This document shows positions 25,204 to 35,053 of a DNA stretch of 64,000 bases, piece after piece. A program made the translations under genes and the position numbers. A model generated the notes under the pieces. That model had not been told where the DNA came from. It was given only the letters and a program-made list of their open reading frames with translations, and did no database searches. Positions within the stretch are counted from its first letter, which is position 1, and each line of letters begins with the position of its first letter. The stretch lies in the NCBI RefSeq assembly GCF_010122465.1, contig NZ_WLZY01000001.1, forward strand, positions 558,001-622,000, given 5' to 3'. The DNA is from Phytoactinopolyspora mesophila. GTDB taxonomy: Bacteria; Actinomycetota; Actinomycetes; Jiangellales; Jiangellaceae.

Positions 25204-28020
25204 GTGGCCAGCAAGAACAGCTTTGGCGCCAGGGGCAGCCTCGATGTCGGGGGATCCTCCTATGAGATCTACCGGCTGGCTGCGGCAGGTGATGTCGCAC
25301 GGCTCCCGTACAGCCTCAAGGTTCTCCTCGAGAACCTGTTGCGCACCGAGGACGGCGCCAACATCACCGCGGACCATGTGCGTGCGCTGGTCAACTGGGA
25401 TGCCAAGGCCAAGCCCAGCACCGAGATCCAGTTCACGCCGGGCCGCGTTGTGATGCAGGACTTCACCGGCGTGCCGTGTGTGGTCGATCTCGCCACCATG
25501 CGGGAGGCGATGAGCGACCTCGGCGGTGATCCGAACAAGATCAACCCGCTCGCGCCCGCTGAGCTCGTGATCGATCACTCCGTCATCGCCGACGTCTTCG
25601 GGGCGCCGGATTCGTTCGACCGCAACGTCGAACTCGAGTACCAGCGCAACAGGGAGCGCTACCAGTTCCTGCGCTGGGGCCAGGGCGCCTTCGCCGATTT
25701 CAAGGTCGTCCCGCCCGGCACAGGCATCGTGCACCAGGTGAACATCGAGTACCTCGCTCGCACCGTAATCGTCCGCGACGGGGTGGCCTATCCCGACACC
25801 TGCGTCGGCACCGACAGCCACACCACCATGGTCAACGGCCTGGGTGTCGTCGGCTGGGGGGTCGGCGGCATCGAGGCCGAGGCCGCGATGCTCGGCCAGC
25901 CGGTCAGCATGCTCATCCCGAGCGTCGTCGGCTTCAAGCTGTCCGGCGCGCTACCGGACGGCGCCACGGCCACCGACCTGGTCCTCACCATCACCGAGAA
26001 GCTCCGGCAGCACGGGGTGGTCGGCAAATTCGTCGAGTTCTACGGCCCCGGCGTCGCCGAGGTGCCGCTGGCCAACCGCGCCACCATCGGCAACATGAGC
26101 CCCGAGTACGGCTCGACCATCGCGGTGTTCCCGATCGACGAAGAGACCGTACGGTACCTGCAGCTGACCGGCCGCGGTGAGGACGAGGTAGCACTGGTCG
26201 AGGCCTACGCCAAAGAGCAGGGTCTCTGGCACGATCCGTCGGTGGAGCCCGAGTACTCGGAGTACCTGGAACTCGACCTCAGCACCGTCGTTCCGTCCAT
26301 CGCCGGTCCCAAGCGCCCGCAGGACCGCGTGTCGCTGTCGGACGGCAAAGTCGCCTTCCGGACGTCGTTGCGCGACTACGTCGCCGACGAAGACGGCACT
26401 CCGCACACCGACGTCGATGAAGCAGTCGAGGAGACCTTCCCAGCCAGCGACCCCGTATCGGTGCGAGACGGCAACGGTGGAGAGTCTCCACGTGAGCTCG
26501 TCTCCGCGGCCGCCCGCGCCAACGGACGCACCTCCAAGCCGGTGCGAGTCACCCTCGACGACGGCAACGAGTTCGAACTCGACCACGGGGCCGTCGTGAT
26601 CGCCGCCATCACGTCATGCACCAACACGTCCAATCCGTCCGTCATGGTCGGCGCTGCCCTGGTCGCCAAGAAGGCTGTCGAGCGCGGCCTGAACCGCAAA
26701 CCATGGGTGAAGACGACGCTGGCCCCAGGCTCCAAAGTGGTCATGGACTACTACGAGCGCGCCGGGCTGACCCCCTATCTCGAGAAGCTCGGCTTCCACC
26801 TGGTTGGCTATGGCTGCACCACCTGCATCGGCAACTCCGGGCCGCTGCCGGAGCAGATCAGTGCCGCGGTCAACGAGCACGATCTCGCCGTGGTCTCGGT
26901 GCTGTCCGGCAACCGGAACTTCGAGGGCCGGATCAACCCCGACGTCAAGATGAACTACCTGGCCTCGCCGCCGCTCGTCGTGGCATACGCGCTGGCTGGC
27001 ACCATGGATCTCGACCTGACCACCGAAGCGTTGGGCACGGACGCGCAGGGCGAGCCGGTGTACCTGAGCGACCTGTGGCCGTCGCCGGCCGAGATCGAGG
27101 AGGTTGTGGACTCCGCGATCGCCAGCGAGATGTTCACCCGCGACTACGCCGACGTCTTCGCCGGCGACGAGACCTGGCAGTCGCTGCCGACGCCCACGGG
27201 CAGCACCTTCGAGTGGGACCCGCAGTCGACGTACGTGCGCAAGCCTCCGTACTTCGAAGGTATGCAGGCCGAGCCCGCACCGGTCACCGACATCGCCGCG
27301 GCACGCGTGCTTGCGAAGCTGGGCGATTCCGTGACCACCGACCACATCAGCCCGGCCGGAGCGATCAAGCAGGACTCGCCGGCGGGGGAGTACTTGTCCT
27401 CGCACGGGATTTCCCGGCGCGACTTCAACTCCTACGGTTCCCGGCGCGGCAACCACGAGGTGATGATCCGCGGCACCTTCGCCAACATCCGGCTGCGTAA
27501 CCTGCTGGCTCCCGGCACCGAGGGCGGTTTCACCCGGGACTTCACCCAAGCTGAGTCTCCGGCCGACGCCCCGGTCACGTCCATCTACGACGCCTCCGTC
27601 TCCTACGCTGATGCTGGTATCCCGCTGGTGGTGCTGGCCGGCAAGGAGTACGGTTCGGGTTCGTCGCGCGACTGGGCGGCCAAGGGCACCGCGCTGCTGG
27701 GGGTGCGTGCGGTGATCGCGGAGTCGTTCGAGCGCATCCACCGGTCCAACCTGATCGGTATGGGTGTGCTGCCACTGCAGTTCCCCGAGGGCGAGAACGC
27801 CGAGTCGCTGGGACTGACCGGTGAGGAGTCCTTCGACATCACCGGCGTCGAGGCGATGAACGCCGGGGAGACGCCGTCCACGGTGCGGGTCAAGGCTCGC
27901 GGTGCGGGCGGCGAGGTCGAGTTCGACGCGGTCGTGCGCATCGACACACCAGGTGAGGCCGAGTACTACCGGCACGGCGGGATCATGCAGTACGTGCTTC
28001 GGCAACTCGTCGGTAGCTGA
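25204..28020 (+). CDS. acnA: Aconitate hydratase A
   Basis: A 938-residue [4Fe-4S] aconitase interconverting citrate and isocitrate in the TCA cycle. Cluster cysteines are in [13 protein letters not shown] and [14 protein letters not shown]. Other signatures are [20 protein letters not shown], the catalytic C-terminal [14 protein letters not shown], and [16 protein letters not shown]. An actinobacterial-type insert ([16 protein letters not shown]) lies before the first cysteine. GTG 25204 gives the usual N-terminus [13 protein letters not shown]; an upstream TTG adds four residues. It is transcribed alone, behind a perfect palindrome; a hairpin follows the stop. Confidence 0.97.
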   Translation: MASKNSFGARGSLDVGGSSYEIYRLAAAGDVARLPYSLKVLLENLLRTEDGANITADHVRALVNWDAKAKPSTEIQFTPGRVVMQDFTGVPCVVDLATMREAMSDLGGDPNKINPLAPAELVIDHSVIADVFGAPDSFDRNVELEYQRNRERYQFLRWGQGAFADFKVVPPGTGIVHQVNIEYLARTVIVRDGVAYPDTCVGTDSHTTMVNGLGVVGWGVGGIEAEAAMLGQPVSMLIPSVVGFKLSGALPDGATATDLVLTITEKLRQHGVVGKFVEFYGPGVAEVPLANRATIGNMSPEYGSTIAVFPIDEETVRYLQLTGRGEDEVALVEAYAKEQGLWHDPSVEPEYSEYLELDLSTVVPSIAGPKRPQDRVSLSDGKVAFRTSLRDYVADEDGTPHTDVDEAVEETFPASDPVSVRDGNGGESPRELVSAAARANGRTSKPVRVTLDDGNEFELDHGAVVIAAITSCTNTSNPSVMVGAALVAKKAVERGLNRKPWVKTTLAPGSKVVMDYYERAGLTPYLEKLGFHLVGYGCTTCIGNSGPLPEQISAAVNEHDLAVVSVLSGNRNFEGRINPDVKMNYLASPPLVVAYALAGTMDLDLTTEALGTDAQGEPVYLSDLWPSPAEIEEVVDSAIASEMFTRDYADVFAGDETWQSLPTPTGSTFEWDPQSTYVRKPPYFEGMQAEPAPVTDIAAARVLAKLGDSVTTDHISPAGAIKQDSPAGEYLSSHGISRRDFNSYGSRRGNHEVMIRGTFANIRLRNLLAPGTEGGFTRDFTQAESPADAPVTSIYDASVSYADAGIPLVVLAGKEYGSGSSRDWAAKGTALLGVRAVIAESFERIHRSNLIGMGVLPLQFPEGENAESLGLTGEESFDITGVEAMNAGETPSTVRVKARGAGGEVEFDAVVRIDTPGEAEYYRHGGIMQYVLRQLVGS

Positions 28021-28036
28021 CAGATCGGCTGGGATA

Positions 28037-28082
28037 CGAGAGCATCCGGTCGTTGGCGAAATACCTCCGGCCGGTGCTCTCG
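28037..28082 (+). terminator. Probable acnA terminator hairpin
   Basis: CGAGAGCATCCGG (28037-28049) pairs with CCGGTGCTCTCG (28071-28082) apart from one bulged base, 17 bases after the acnA stop. No T tract follows. The remaining sequence to 28304 shows no convincing gene. Confidence 0.55.
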
Positions 28083-28304
28083 AGTCTCGTGCTGTGACGT
28101 TACCTGGGACGTCGTGTAGTGGCCAGGATCACCTGGCGCTCTCCGGTCGCGCTTACGGGTGCGGCCATCACGCAGGACCGTAGGATGGTGACCAGCCCAG
28201 CAGAGTTGCGAGGCCCCAAAATGAAAGACGCATGGCGCTACCTCCGCGATGGAACCCCGTAGGTCGGAAAGTACGAGCGTCCTGTCGGCCAAACCTCGCA
28301 CGGA

Positions 28305-29228
28305 CTACGGGTCGACGCGGCCTATCGTCTCTCGTTCAGGCGGCAGGTGTCTGGCTGCGGCTGTTCTCTCTTGGGTGATGGTGTTCAGGAGTGCGAGGGC
28401 ATCGGCTGATGGCTGGTCGGCTGGTGTGTAGACCTCGAGCCGGTGGTCAGGGCTGTCGGCTTGAAGCCAAATCTGGAACTCGACCGTCAGTGGGCCGACG
28501 AGGGGGTGCTGGAAGTGTTTGCTGCCGGAGGTGCATCCGCCGACGCGTCCGGTGGCCCACATCGCGGCGAAGTCGACGTCTTTCATGCACAGCTCACCGA
28601 CGAGCTCCGCCAGCCGGGAGTCATCGGGGTACTTCCCGCTGATCCGCCGCAGGTGGGCGACGTAGGCGCGGGCCTCCGTCTGCCAGTACGAGTACGCGCC
28701 GCGTACTTGCGGGTCGAGGAACAGCAGCCTCGGCAACGACGGGCGAGTCCGCGGGTCACTCACGTCGAAGGGCAGGTGTGGAGCAAGTAGCGCATGGCCG
28801 GTCGGCGTCCACGCGAGCGCGTCGTTGCGTCGGCCCAGCAGCACCGCCGGTCGATCCCCGATGGAATCCAGCATCGCCAGGGCTCGCGGGTGGGGGTGCT
28901 CGGGCCGGGTGCGCGGGGAGGGCCGCATCGGTGAGGGTTTGGCAAGATCGAGCAGATGTTCTGTCTCGGTCGCACTCAGGTGCAGCGCCCGTGCGAGGGC
29001 CAGCAGCACCTCGTTGGAGGCGTTGTAGGCCTGGCCCTGTTCGAGGCGGACGTAGTAGGCGACGGAGACCCCGGCGAGGTGGGCGACTTCTTCTCTACGC
29101 AGGCCGGGCACGCGGCGGCGTTTACCCCAGTCCTCGATCCCGGCCCGGGCGGGGGTGAGCTCGGCGCGGCGAGACTTCAAGAACTCGCCCAGGCTGCCCT
29201 GCGCAGGTGATCGCCGTGAACTGCTCAT
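28305..29228 (-). CDS. XRE-family regulator with MmyB-like domain
   Basis: A 307-residue cytoplasmic transcription factor: an N-terminal helix-turn-helix (about 20-95, VPGLRREEVAHLAGVSVAYY and RLEQGQ) and a C-terminal MmyB-type ligand-binding domain (about 110-285), which in relatives binds a fatty acid. The start ATG 29228 gives the usual MSSSRR opening; the long upstream extension covers the divergent promoter. It is divergent from an alcohol-dehydrogenase-like gene, the standard arrangement for this family, and probably controls it through a GGTAGT/ACTACC repeat in the gap. Confidence 0.9.
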   Translation of the reverse strand: MSSSRRSPAQGSLGEFLKSRRAELTPARAGIEDWGKRRRVPGLRREEVAHLAGVSVAYYVRLEQGQAYNASNEVLLALARALHLSATETEHLLDLAKPSPMRPSPRTRPEHPHPRALAMLDSIGDRPAVLLGRRNDALAWTPTGHALLAPHLPFDVSDPRTRPSLPRLLFLDPQVRGAYSYWQTEARAYVAHLRRISGKYPDDSRLAELVGELCMKDVDFAAMWATGRVGGCTSGSKHFQHPLVGPLTVEFQIWLQADSPDHRLEVYTPADQPSADALALLNTITQERTAAARHLPPERETIGRVDP

Positions 29229-29273
29229 GTCTTCCACGATACGCAGTCCGTCTGGGGTGAGCGTGACCCTGCC

Positions 29274-29300
29274 GGTAGTAGGAACCCCGGTCGCACTACC
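29274..29300. promoter_or_regulatory. Candidate operator of the XRE-MmyB regulator
   Basis: GGTAGT (29274-29279) and ACTACC (29295-29300) form an inverted repeat with a 15-base spacer, in the 226-bp gap between the divergent regulator and oxidoreductase genes. Position and symmetry suggest a dimer site; this is inference. Confidence 0.45.
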
Positions 29301-29454
29301 AGCCGGTGTCTGGCTGACTTGCCCGGCCAGGAACGACACTGGGTTTTCGGTGCTGCCCGGCACGGCTCCGAGGAGCCGGATCGGCAGCACGTCGAGCCGA
29401 CCGACCTCCGCAACCACTCCTCAGATCCTTAACAACCCCGAAAGTAGAACCCAT

Positions 29455-30360
29455 ATGCGAGCACTATCGATCGACCGCTTCAGCCCCATCGAGGATCTCC
29501 GTCTGATCCAGATGCCAGATCCTGAAGTTACCCCGGGCGAAGTTCTGATCCGCGTCGTTTCGAGCGCTATCAACCCCGTAGACGACAAAACACGAAACGG
29601 TGACATCGGAGATTCCACGCCACCATTTCCATTCACGCTCGGGTGGGAATTGGCGGGCATTGTTGTCGAAGACCCAACAGGGCGCTTCAGGCCTGGCGAC
29701 CGAGTAATCGGCATGTCCCATCAGTTGGGCACGGGCCGTGGGACGTGGGCGGATCTGGTCTCTCTGCCTGTCACGGAAGTCGCCGTCGCGCCAACCTCCG
29801 TGGGACTCGTAGAAGCAGGGACAGTGCCACTACCAGGGGCGACCGCTTTGCAAGTACTCGATTGGCTCGACATTCATGCTGACAGTCGTCTCCTTGTCAC
29901 GGGCGCTGCCGGAGCGGTGGGCAGCATCGCCGTCCAAATCGCCTCCAGCACAGGCATCCACGTCGATGCTGTGGTCTCCCGGCCGTCACAAATCGAGTAC
30001 GTCTCTTCTTTGGGTGCCGAATCTGTCGTCACCCACGTCGAGGAGCTCCCTGCCCGTTCCTATGATCGAGTTTTCGATACATACGGTGCAGATGCCTCGG
30101 AGGCGATCAGCGATGGTGGTCGGTACGCCACTGTCGCCACGCAAGCGGGACCGGCACCGGACCTCACTGCTCGGACTATCGACAGCGAACTCTGCCAGGT
30201 CCGCGCCGACGGTGATGTTCTCCGTCAACTGGTGGGCCTGGTCGACAGTGGCGTCATTAGTCCACGAGTCGACTCCGTTTTCTCAGCGGCAGACGTTGTT
30301 CGCGCCCATCAACGCTTCGCCGCGGGGAATCTTCAGGGAAAGATCGCACTGGTCTTCTAA
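29455..30360 (+). CDS. Zinc-free MDR-type NADP-dependent oxidoreductase
   Basis: A 301-residue quinone-reductase-like medium-chain dehydrogenase. The N-terminal GroES-like domain includes VSSAINPVDDKTRNG and FTLGWELAGIV. The NADP-binding loop is VTGAAGAVGSIAVQIA near residue 147. It lacks the structural zinc cysteines of alcohol dehydrogenases. Typical activity is reduction of quinones or enones by NADPH. ATG 29455 gives the family start. Its base composition is visibly less GC-rich than neighbours, with more A/T at third positions, which suggests recent acquisition together with the divergent XRE regulator. Confidence 0.87.
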   Translation: MRALSIDRFSPIEDLRLIQMPDPEVTPGEVLIRVVSSAINPVDDKTRNGDIGDSTPPFPFTLGWELAGIVVEDPTGRFRPGDRVIGMSHQLGTGRGTWADLVSLPVTEVAVAPTSVGLVEAGTVPLPGATALQVLDWLDIHADSRLLVTGAAGAVGSIAVQIASSTGIHVDAVVSRPSQIEYVSSLGAESVVTHVEELPARSYDRVFDTYGADASEAISDGGRYATVATQAGPAPDLTARTIDSELCQVRADGDVLRQLVGLVDSGVISPRVDSVFSAADVVRAHQRFAAGNLQGKIALVF

Positions 30361-30716
30361 GGGCGGGCTTTCCAAGCGCATCCTGGTCACGATCGCCACG
30401 ACCGTCACCCCATCGCCCCTGCCTGCGAAACTCACTGGGAAATGCTTACGTAGAAGGCGGTACGCCCTTCAGGGCCTGATCGACGCTTCGAACAGTTGAC
30501 CATCGACTGCCCGCTGTCCCCGACTGTGACATCGGTCGTCACTGACACGACGCGATGTCGGGCATCCCCACCGCCCAATGCGACACCGATACCTGGATCA
30601 TGGCGCGGGTGAGCGAGGCAGAACCGGAGACCGTCACGCGATGTAAGGGGCTATCGAAGCATGTCTCAGTACGTGCTGCGCAACCTGGTCTGACCCCCGC
30701 GGCCCACCGAGTTCAT
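30361..30716. other. Gene-free stretch after the MDR oxidoreductase
   Basis: About 355 bp with no supported gene. Short frames exist, but they lack ribosome sites and recognisable protein features. The composition is mixed, as in decayed sequence. It runs into the nested palindrome at 30717-30838. Confidence 0.45.
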
Positions 30717-30838
30717 GGTGATCGTGTGCAGAATCACGCACTCGTCCTCGGTGATCGAGAGCACGTTTCGGTCGCTATAGCGACACGTTTCTGATCTCGA
30801 TCACCAGAGCTGAGAACGCAATTCTGCACACGATCACC
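30717..30838. repeat. Nested four-arm palindromic element
   Basis: Four arms begin or end in GGTGATCG/CGATCACC. Arms starting at 30717 and 30750 face arms ending at 30805 and 30838, giving symmetric 33-56-33 spacing. The outermost 18 bases (GGTGATCGTGTGCAGAAT and its complement) pair perfectly, and the centre has GTCGCTATAGCGAC. The shared GGTGATCG arm start and similar geometry relate it to the 89-bp three-arm elements. It lies just beyond the 3' end of the membrane-protein gene at 30841. Confidence 0.85.
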
Positions 30839-30840
30839 GA

Positions 30841-31314
30841 TCATTGGGGTGGATCGCCCTCGAACACCGACAACGGCGCCTCGACCCCTTCTTTCCGTGG
30901 GCCCATGCCGAGTATGCCGCCGAGGAGAACCGCAAGCCCGGACAGGCACAGCCAGGCGCCGGCGGTGAGCCCGTCCGGCGACCAGTTGCCGCCGATGATG
31001 CTCATCAGCGCCCAGAGCGCGAACGTGGCACTGCCCACCAGCCAGCCGAGGCCGAGTATGAACCTGAACCTCAGTACGGCGCCGAGTGCACCCAGCAGGC
31101 CCACCACGGCCAGGGGGGCGGCCACCGAGCCCCAGAACGCCGTGGCCGTGCCTGCAGGGCTGGCCGTGAACAGCTGCTCCAGCGGCCAATCACGCGGTCC
31201 CTGGCCCTCATACCAGGCGGGGTAGGCGCTGCCCGCGACGGCAGCGGCGCCGAGGAGAGCGATACCGGCGCCGATCCACCGTCGTCTTTGAGTGATCCTT
31301 GGCCTCACAGGCAC
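30841..31314 (-). CDS. Small integral membrane protein, hypothetical
   Basis: A protein of about 157 residues with four predicted membrane helices (for example IGAGIALLGAAAVAGSAYP, APLAVVGLLGALGAVL, GLGWLVGSATFALWAL, LCLSGLAVLLGGILGMG) and a short acidic C-terminal tail. It resembles unnamed actinobacterial Trp-rich inner-membrane proteins (TIGR02234-like), without a firm match. The start is uncertain: GTG 31314, six bases after TATGCA, or GTG 31308; ATG 31356 would overlap the dxs promoter. It is divergent from dxs. Confidence 0.65.
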   Translation of the reverse strand: MPVRPRITQRRRWIGAGIALLGAAAVAGSAYPAWYEGQGPRDWPLEQLFTASPAGTATAFWGSVAAPLAVVGLLGALGAVLRFRFILGLGWLVGSATFALWALMSIIGGNWSPDGLTAGAWLCLSGLAVLLGGILGMGPRKEGVEAPLSVFEGDPPQ

Positions 31315-31347
31315 TACCGTTGCATATCGGACGGGTTTGAGGCACCA

Positions 31348-31376
31348 GTGTCCCATCAGATCGTGGACACTAGACT
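31348..31376 (+). promoter_or_regulatory. Probable dxs promoter with a small dyad
   Basis: GTGTCC (31348-31353) and GGACAC (31365-31370) form an inverted repeat immediately followed by TAGACT (31371-31376), a good -10 element. A transcript starting near 31383 would carry AGGAGG at 31401-31406 and the TTG start of dxs. Confidence 0.5.
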
Positions 31377-31415
31377 CGTTTCCGATGGCCGTGAATTGCG
31401 AGGAGGCAGGACGCG

Positions 31416-33341
31416 TTGGGCGTACTCGAACGTGTGAGTGAGCCTCGAGATCTGCGAGGACTCTCCACGGCAGAACTCGACTCGCTAGCAGCTGAGATCC
31501 GGGACCTCATTGTCCGGACGGTGTCGCGTACCAGCGGCCATCTGGGCCCCAACCTGGGCGTTGTCGAGCTCACCCTTGCCGTGCACCGGGTCTTCGATTC
31601 GCCCCGTGATCCCATCGTTTTCGACACCGGGCATCAGTCCTACGTGCACAAGCTGCTCACCGGCCGGGTGGAGCGCTTCGGCACCATCCGTTCCAAGGAC
31701 GGCCTCTCCGGATACCCGAGCCAGGCGGAGAGCCAGCACGACTGGGTGGAGAATTCACACGCCTCCACGTCGCTTTCGTACGCCGACGGCATGGCCAAGG
31801 CGTTCGCGGTGCGGGGCGAGAAGGAGCGCACCGCCGTGGCCATCATCGGCGACGGCGCGCTGACCGGCGGTATGGCCTGGGAAGCATTGAACAACATCGC
31901 CGGCGGACCGCAGAACGGCCCAGACGGGCGGCCGCTGGTCATGGTGGTCAATGACAACGGGCGCTCGTATTCGCCGACGGTCGGAGGGCTGGCCCAGCAT
32001 CTGTCCGGGCTGCGAACCGATCCGCGCTACGAACAAGCCCTCGATCTGGTCAAGCGCACCCTCAACCGCACCCCACTGGTCGGCCACGTCACGTACGAGG
32101 CTCTGCACGGACTCAAGAAGGGGCTCAAGGACCTCCTGGCCCCGCAGGGCATGTTCGAAGACCTCGGCCTGAAGTACATCGGCCCGATCGACGGCCACGA
32201 CCGCGACGCGGTCGAGAACGCTCTGATGCAGGCCAAGCGTTTCGGCGGGCCGGTCATCGTGCACTGCGTCACGCAGAAGGGGCATGGATACGACGTCGCG
32301 GTGCGCGACGAAGTCGACCACATGCACAGCCCGTCGGCATTCGACCCGCTGACCGGCGAGCCGATCGGCGATCCCACCCGCACACTCACACATGCCTTCA
32401 GCGACGCGCTGCTCGACGCCGGCCGGCGTCGTCGCGATGTGGTTGCGGTCACTGCCGCGATGTTGTGTCCCACCGGAATGGAACCGTTCGCCAAAGCCTT
32501 CCCTGAGCGTTGCTTCGACGTCGGCATCGCCGAACAACACGCCGCCACGTCGGCCGCCGGCATGGCCATGATGGGCTTGCACCCGGTGGTGGCCATCTAC
32601 GCCACCTTCCTCAACCGCGCCTTCGATCAGGTGCTGATGGACTGCGCTTTGCACAAGACGGGGGTGACCTTCGTCCTCGACCGGGCCGGGGTCACGGGCA
32701 CCGACGGAGCGTCCCACAACGGCATGTGGGATATGTCGATCCTGCAGGTGGTGCCCGGCTTACGGCTGGCCGCACCGCGCGATGCCGACCAGTTGGCCGA
32801 GCTGTTCGCCGAGGCGCTCGACGTGAGCGATGCTCCCACGGTCGTCCGGTTTCCTGGCAAGGAGCCGGCCGACGTAGGCATCGACGCGCTCGAACGTCTC
32901 GGCACGGCTGATGTGCTGGCCCGTGCGCAGACCCCGGACGTCCTGCTCGTGGCCGTCGGCGGACTCGCCGGGGCCGGAGTCGACGCGGCCCGGCGGATCC
33001 AGGCCCAGGGGGTTGGCGTGACCGTCGTCGACCCACGCTGGGTGAAGCCGATCGACAAGGCATTGATAGAACTGGCCGGTGAACACCGGCTCGTCGTCAC
33101 GGCCGAAGACGGCTGCCGGGTGGGCGGTGTCGGATCCGTGCTCGCCCAGGAGTTGCGCGACCACAACGTCGACGTGCCAGTTCACAACTTCGGTATCCCC
33201 GCGCGCTTCCTCGATCACGGCAAGCGGGCGGGCATTCTCGACGAGCTCGGCCTCACCGGTCAGGGCCTCGCACGGGAGATCTCAGGTTTGGTGGCCGCCT
33301 TGGAATCCGACTCTTCCCTTGCTTCCTCGGAGACGGTGTAG
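31416..33341 (+). CDS. dxs: 1-deoxy-D-xylulose-5-phosphate synthase
   Basis: A 641-residue thiamine-diphosphate enzyme joining pyruvate and glyceraldehyde-3-phosphate in the first step of the MEP isoprenoid pathway. Seen: [30 protein letters not shown], the ThDP motif [25 protein letters not shown], and the pyrimidine domain with [17 protein letters not shown]. The start is TTG 31416, decided by AGGAGG nine bases upstream and by the family opening [15 protein letters not shown] membrane-protein gene follows three bases after the stop, in the same transcript. Confidence 0.97.
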   Translation: MGVLERVSEPRDLRGLSTAELDSLAAEIRDLIVRTVSRTSGHLGPNLGVVELTLAVHRVFDSPRDPIVFDTGHQSYVHKLLTGRVERFGTIRSKDGLSGYPSQAESQHDWVENSHASTSLSYADGMAKAFAVRGEKERTAVAIIGDGALTGGMAWEALNNIAGGPQNGPDGRPLVMVVNDNGRSYSPTVGGLAQHLSGLRTDPRYEQALDLVKRTLNRTPLVGHVTYEALHGLKKGLKDLLAPQGMFEDLGLKYIGPIDGHDRDAVENALMQAKRFGGPVIVHCVTQKGHGYDVAVRDEVDHMHSPSAFDPLTGEPIGDPTRTLTHAFSDALLDAGRRRRDVVAVTAAMLCPTGMEPFAKAFPERCFDVGIAEQHAATSAAGMAMMGLHPVVAIYATFLNRAFDQVLMDCALHKTGVTFVLDRAGVTGTDGASHNGMWDMSILQVVPGLRLAAPRDADQLAELFAEALDVSDAPTVVRFPGKEPADVGIDALERLGTADVLARAQTPDVLLVAVGGLAGAGVDAARRIQAQGVGVTVVDPRWVKPIDKALIELAGEHRLVVTAEDGCRVGGVGSVLAQELRDHNVDVPVHNFGIPARFLDHGKRAGILDELGLTGQGLAREISGLVAALESDSSLASSETV

Positions 33342-33344
33342 ACG

Positions 33345-34580
33345 GTGACCAATCGATCGCCCGGGGAGCGAAAGCTGCCGGAGACAGAGTTTTTACAGCG
33401 TGAAGGCGCGGTAGCCTGGCGCCTGCTGGGTGTCGGCCTGGTGGTCGCCGCCTCGATCTACCTGGCGCTGCAGATCCAGTTCATCGTCATGGCTGTTGTG
33501 CTCGGCTTCGCCATGGTGTCGCTGTTGTGGCCGCTGGCGAAGCTGCTTCGTTCGTTCAAGATCCCGGCGGTCTTCGCGTCGCTGATATCGGTGCTGGTCT
33601 TTCTCGGTTTCTTCTCCGGGATCGTCTTTTTCGTCGTCTATGAGGTCATCGACTCGTGGGACGACATGGTCAGGTCAGTCACCGGCGCCGTCGAGGAGTT
33701 CACGGAGTGGTTCGAGGAAGGTCCTTTCGGCCTCGATACCGCCAACATCCAGGACCTGCTCGACGACGTACAGGACCAATTGGGCGACGTGCTCTCCGGC
33801 GTGGGGCAGGCCGCCGCTACCGGACTGACCGTGGTGGGCAACTTCGCCGCGGTTCTGCTGATCGCCATCTTCTTCACGATCTTTGCGTTGACCAGTGGCG
33901 ACAAGTTGTGGGCACAGTTCGTCGGCACCCTCCGGGCCGAGCACCGCGCCCCGGCCCACGTCGCTTTCAAGGCATCGATGAAGGCCACCGGGAACTGGTT
34001 CTACGCCTCCACGGTGACGGGCCTGGTGGACGGGTTCTTCATCGGACTCGGACTGACGATTCTGAACGTGCCGCTGGCTATTCCGATCGGGGCGCTGACG
34101 TTCGTCATGGGGTATGTGCCGCTGGTCGGCGCGACGCTCGCGGGAGCCTTCGCCGTCCTGGTGGCGTTCTTCTCCGGCGGGTTGAGCACCGCCATCTGGG
34201 CGCTGCTGATCGTGCTGGCCGTCCAGCAGATCGAGGGCAACCTGCTCTCGCCGTTGCTGATGTCGCGTGCGGTGCGATTCCATCCCCTCCTCACTCTGGT
34301 CCTCACCACCGGCGCGGGCTTCGCGTTCGGCCTCGTCGGCCTCTTCCTGGCCATCCCGGTGGCCGGCGCGATCACGGCCGCGGTCATCGGCTGGCGGCGC
34401 AAGATACGAGAACAGGAAGAAGCTCAAAAGGGGGGCAAGGATCACCGCGACGGCGCGGTCGCCATGCCTGGTGCTGATGTGCCGGACATAGACAACGATC
34501 TCGACAAACCGCGATATCGGCCTGGCACCGCGCTGCGTGCCAAGGCGCCGGCGAGGCGTCCGTCGGCGTCGGACGACTGA
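33345..34580 (+). CDS. AI-2E family transporter
   Basis: A 411-residue polytopic membrane protein of the AI-2 exporter (TqsA/PerM) family, with about seven to eight helices: two pairs near the N-terminus, a cytoplasmic amphipathic region (about 100-150), and a C-terminal cluster with GALTFVMGYVPLVGATLAGA and QQIEGNLLSPLLMSRAV, both typical. It ends in a charged tail of about 60 residues. The substrate is unknown; despite the name few members export AI-2, and some are Na+/H+ antiporters. GTG 33345 lies three bases after the dxs stop, so the two are cotranscribed. Confidence 0.9.
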   Translation: MTNRSPGERKLPETEFLQREGAVAWRLLGVGLVVAASIYLALQIQFIVMAVVLGFAMVSLLWPLAKLLRSFKIPAVFASLISVLVFLGFFSGIVFFVVYEVIDSWDDMVRSVTGAVEEFTEWFEEGPFGLDTANIQDLLDDVQDQLGDVLSGVGQAAATGLTVVGNFAAVLLIAIFFTIFALTSGDKLWAQFVGTLRAEHRAPAHVAFKASMKATGNWFYASTVTGLVDGFFIGLGLTILNVPLAIPIGALTFVMGYVPLVGATLAGAFAVLVAFFSGGLSTAIWALLIVLAVQQIEGNLLSPLLMSRAVRFHPLLTLVLTTGAGFAFGLVGLFLAIPVAGAITAAVIGWRRKIREQEEAQKGGKDHRDGAVAMPGADVPDIDNDLDKPRYRPGTALRAKAPARRPSASDD

Positions 34581-35053
34581 ACGACGCCGGGCCGCGCGGG
34601 CGCTTGCGCTCCTTGCGACGCCGCGTGCTTCTCGGGCCCGGTTCAGGCCCGACCGATGTATCAGCTGACGCCACGGGCGCGACATTCGAGGGCGTGGCCG
34701 GACGTGCCATGTGAGCGGCCCCGGCGTGGTGATGCTGTCCGGAATCCGCAATCGCCGAGCACCGGTCGAGACCTTGACACCGGCATGATCAGAACGGTAG
34801 ACACGTACCCAGAGCAACTGGCAGGGCTCTTTCCTATTTGCTGTTGACACGCCGCCGTACCGGGTCCGGTGCTGGGTGCGTGGTTCCTGGCGTCACCGTC
34901 GCCGCCCGGGACATTCAGCCGATTGCGGCTCTGCCGATACATGGCCCGGGAATGCTCCGAGGTCGCGACCTCGATGCCGGCGGGATTGCCCGTGGTCCCT
35001 CCCCACGTCCAGACCGATGACGTTCATCATGGTTTCTCCGGGAGGCCCTTGCC
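34581..35053. other. 473-bp gene-free region before the GH20 gene
   Basis: No supported coding sequence. It holds a perfect 16-bp palindrome at 34958-34973, TTGACA at 34844-34849 as a possible -35, and GGGAGG at 35039-35044 as the GH20 ribosome site. The hairpin GGGCCCGGTTCAGGCCC near 34635-34651 may end the dxs-transporter transcript. Confidence 0.5.
34958..34973. promoter_or_regulatory. 16-bp perfect palindrome upstream of GH20
   Basis: CGAGGTCGCGACCTCG is a perfect palindrome 80 bp before the GH20 start. It may be an operator for a regulator of aminosugar use; no regulator is encoded next to it. Confidence 0.45.

Noticed and set aside
28207-28260. Very short frame (13 codons) after aconitase
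   Set aside because: No ribosome site or promoter spacing supports it.
30555-30794. Possible 79-codon gene
   Set aside because: No ribosome site, no family features, and it runs into the nested palindrome.
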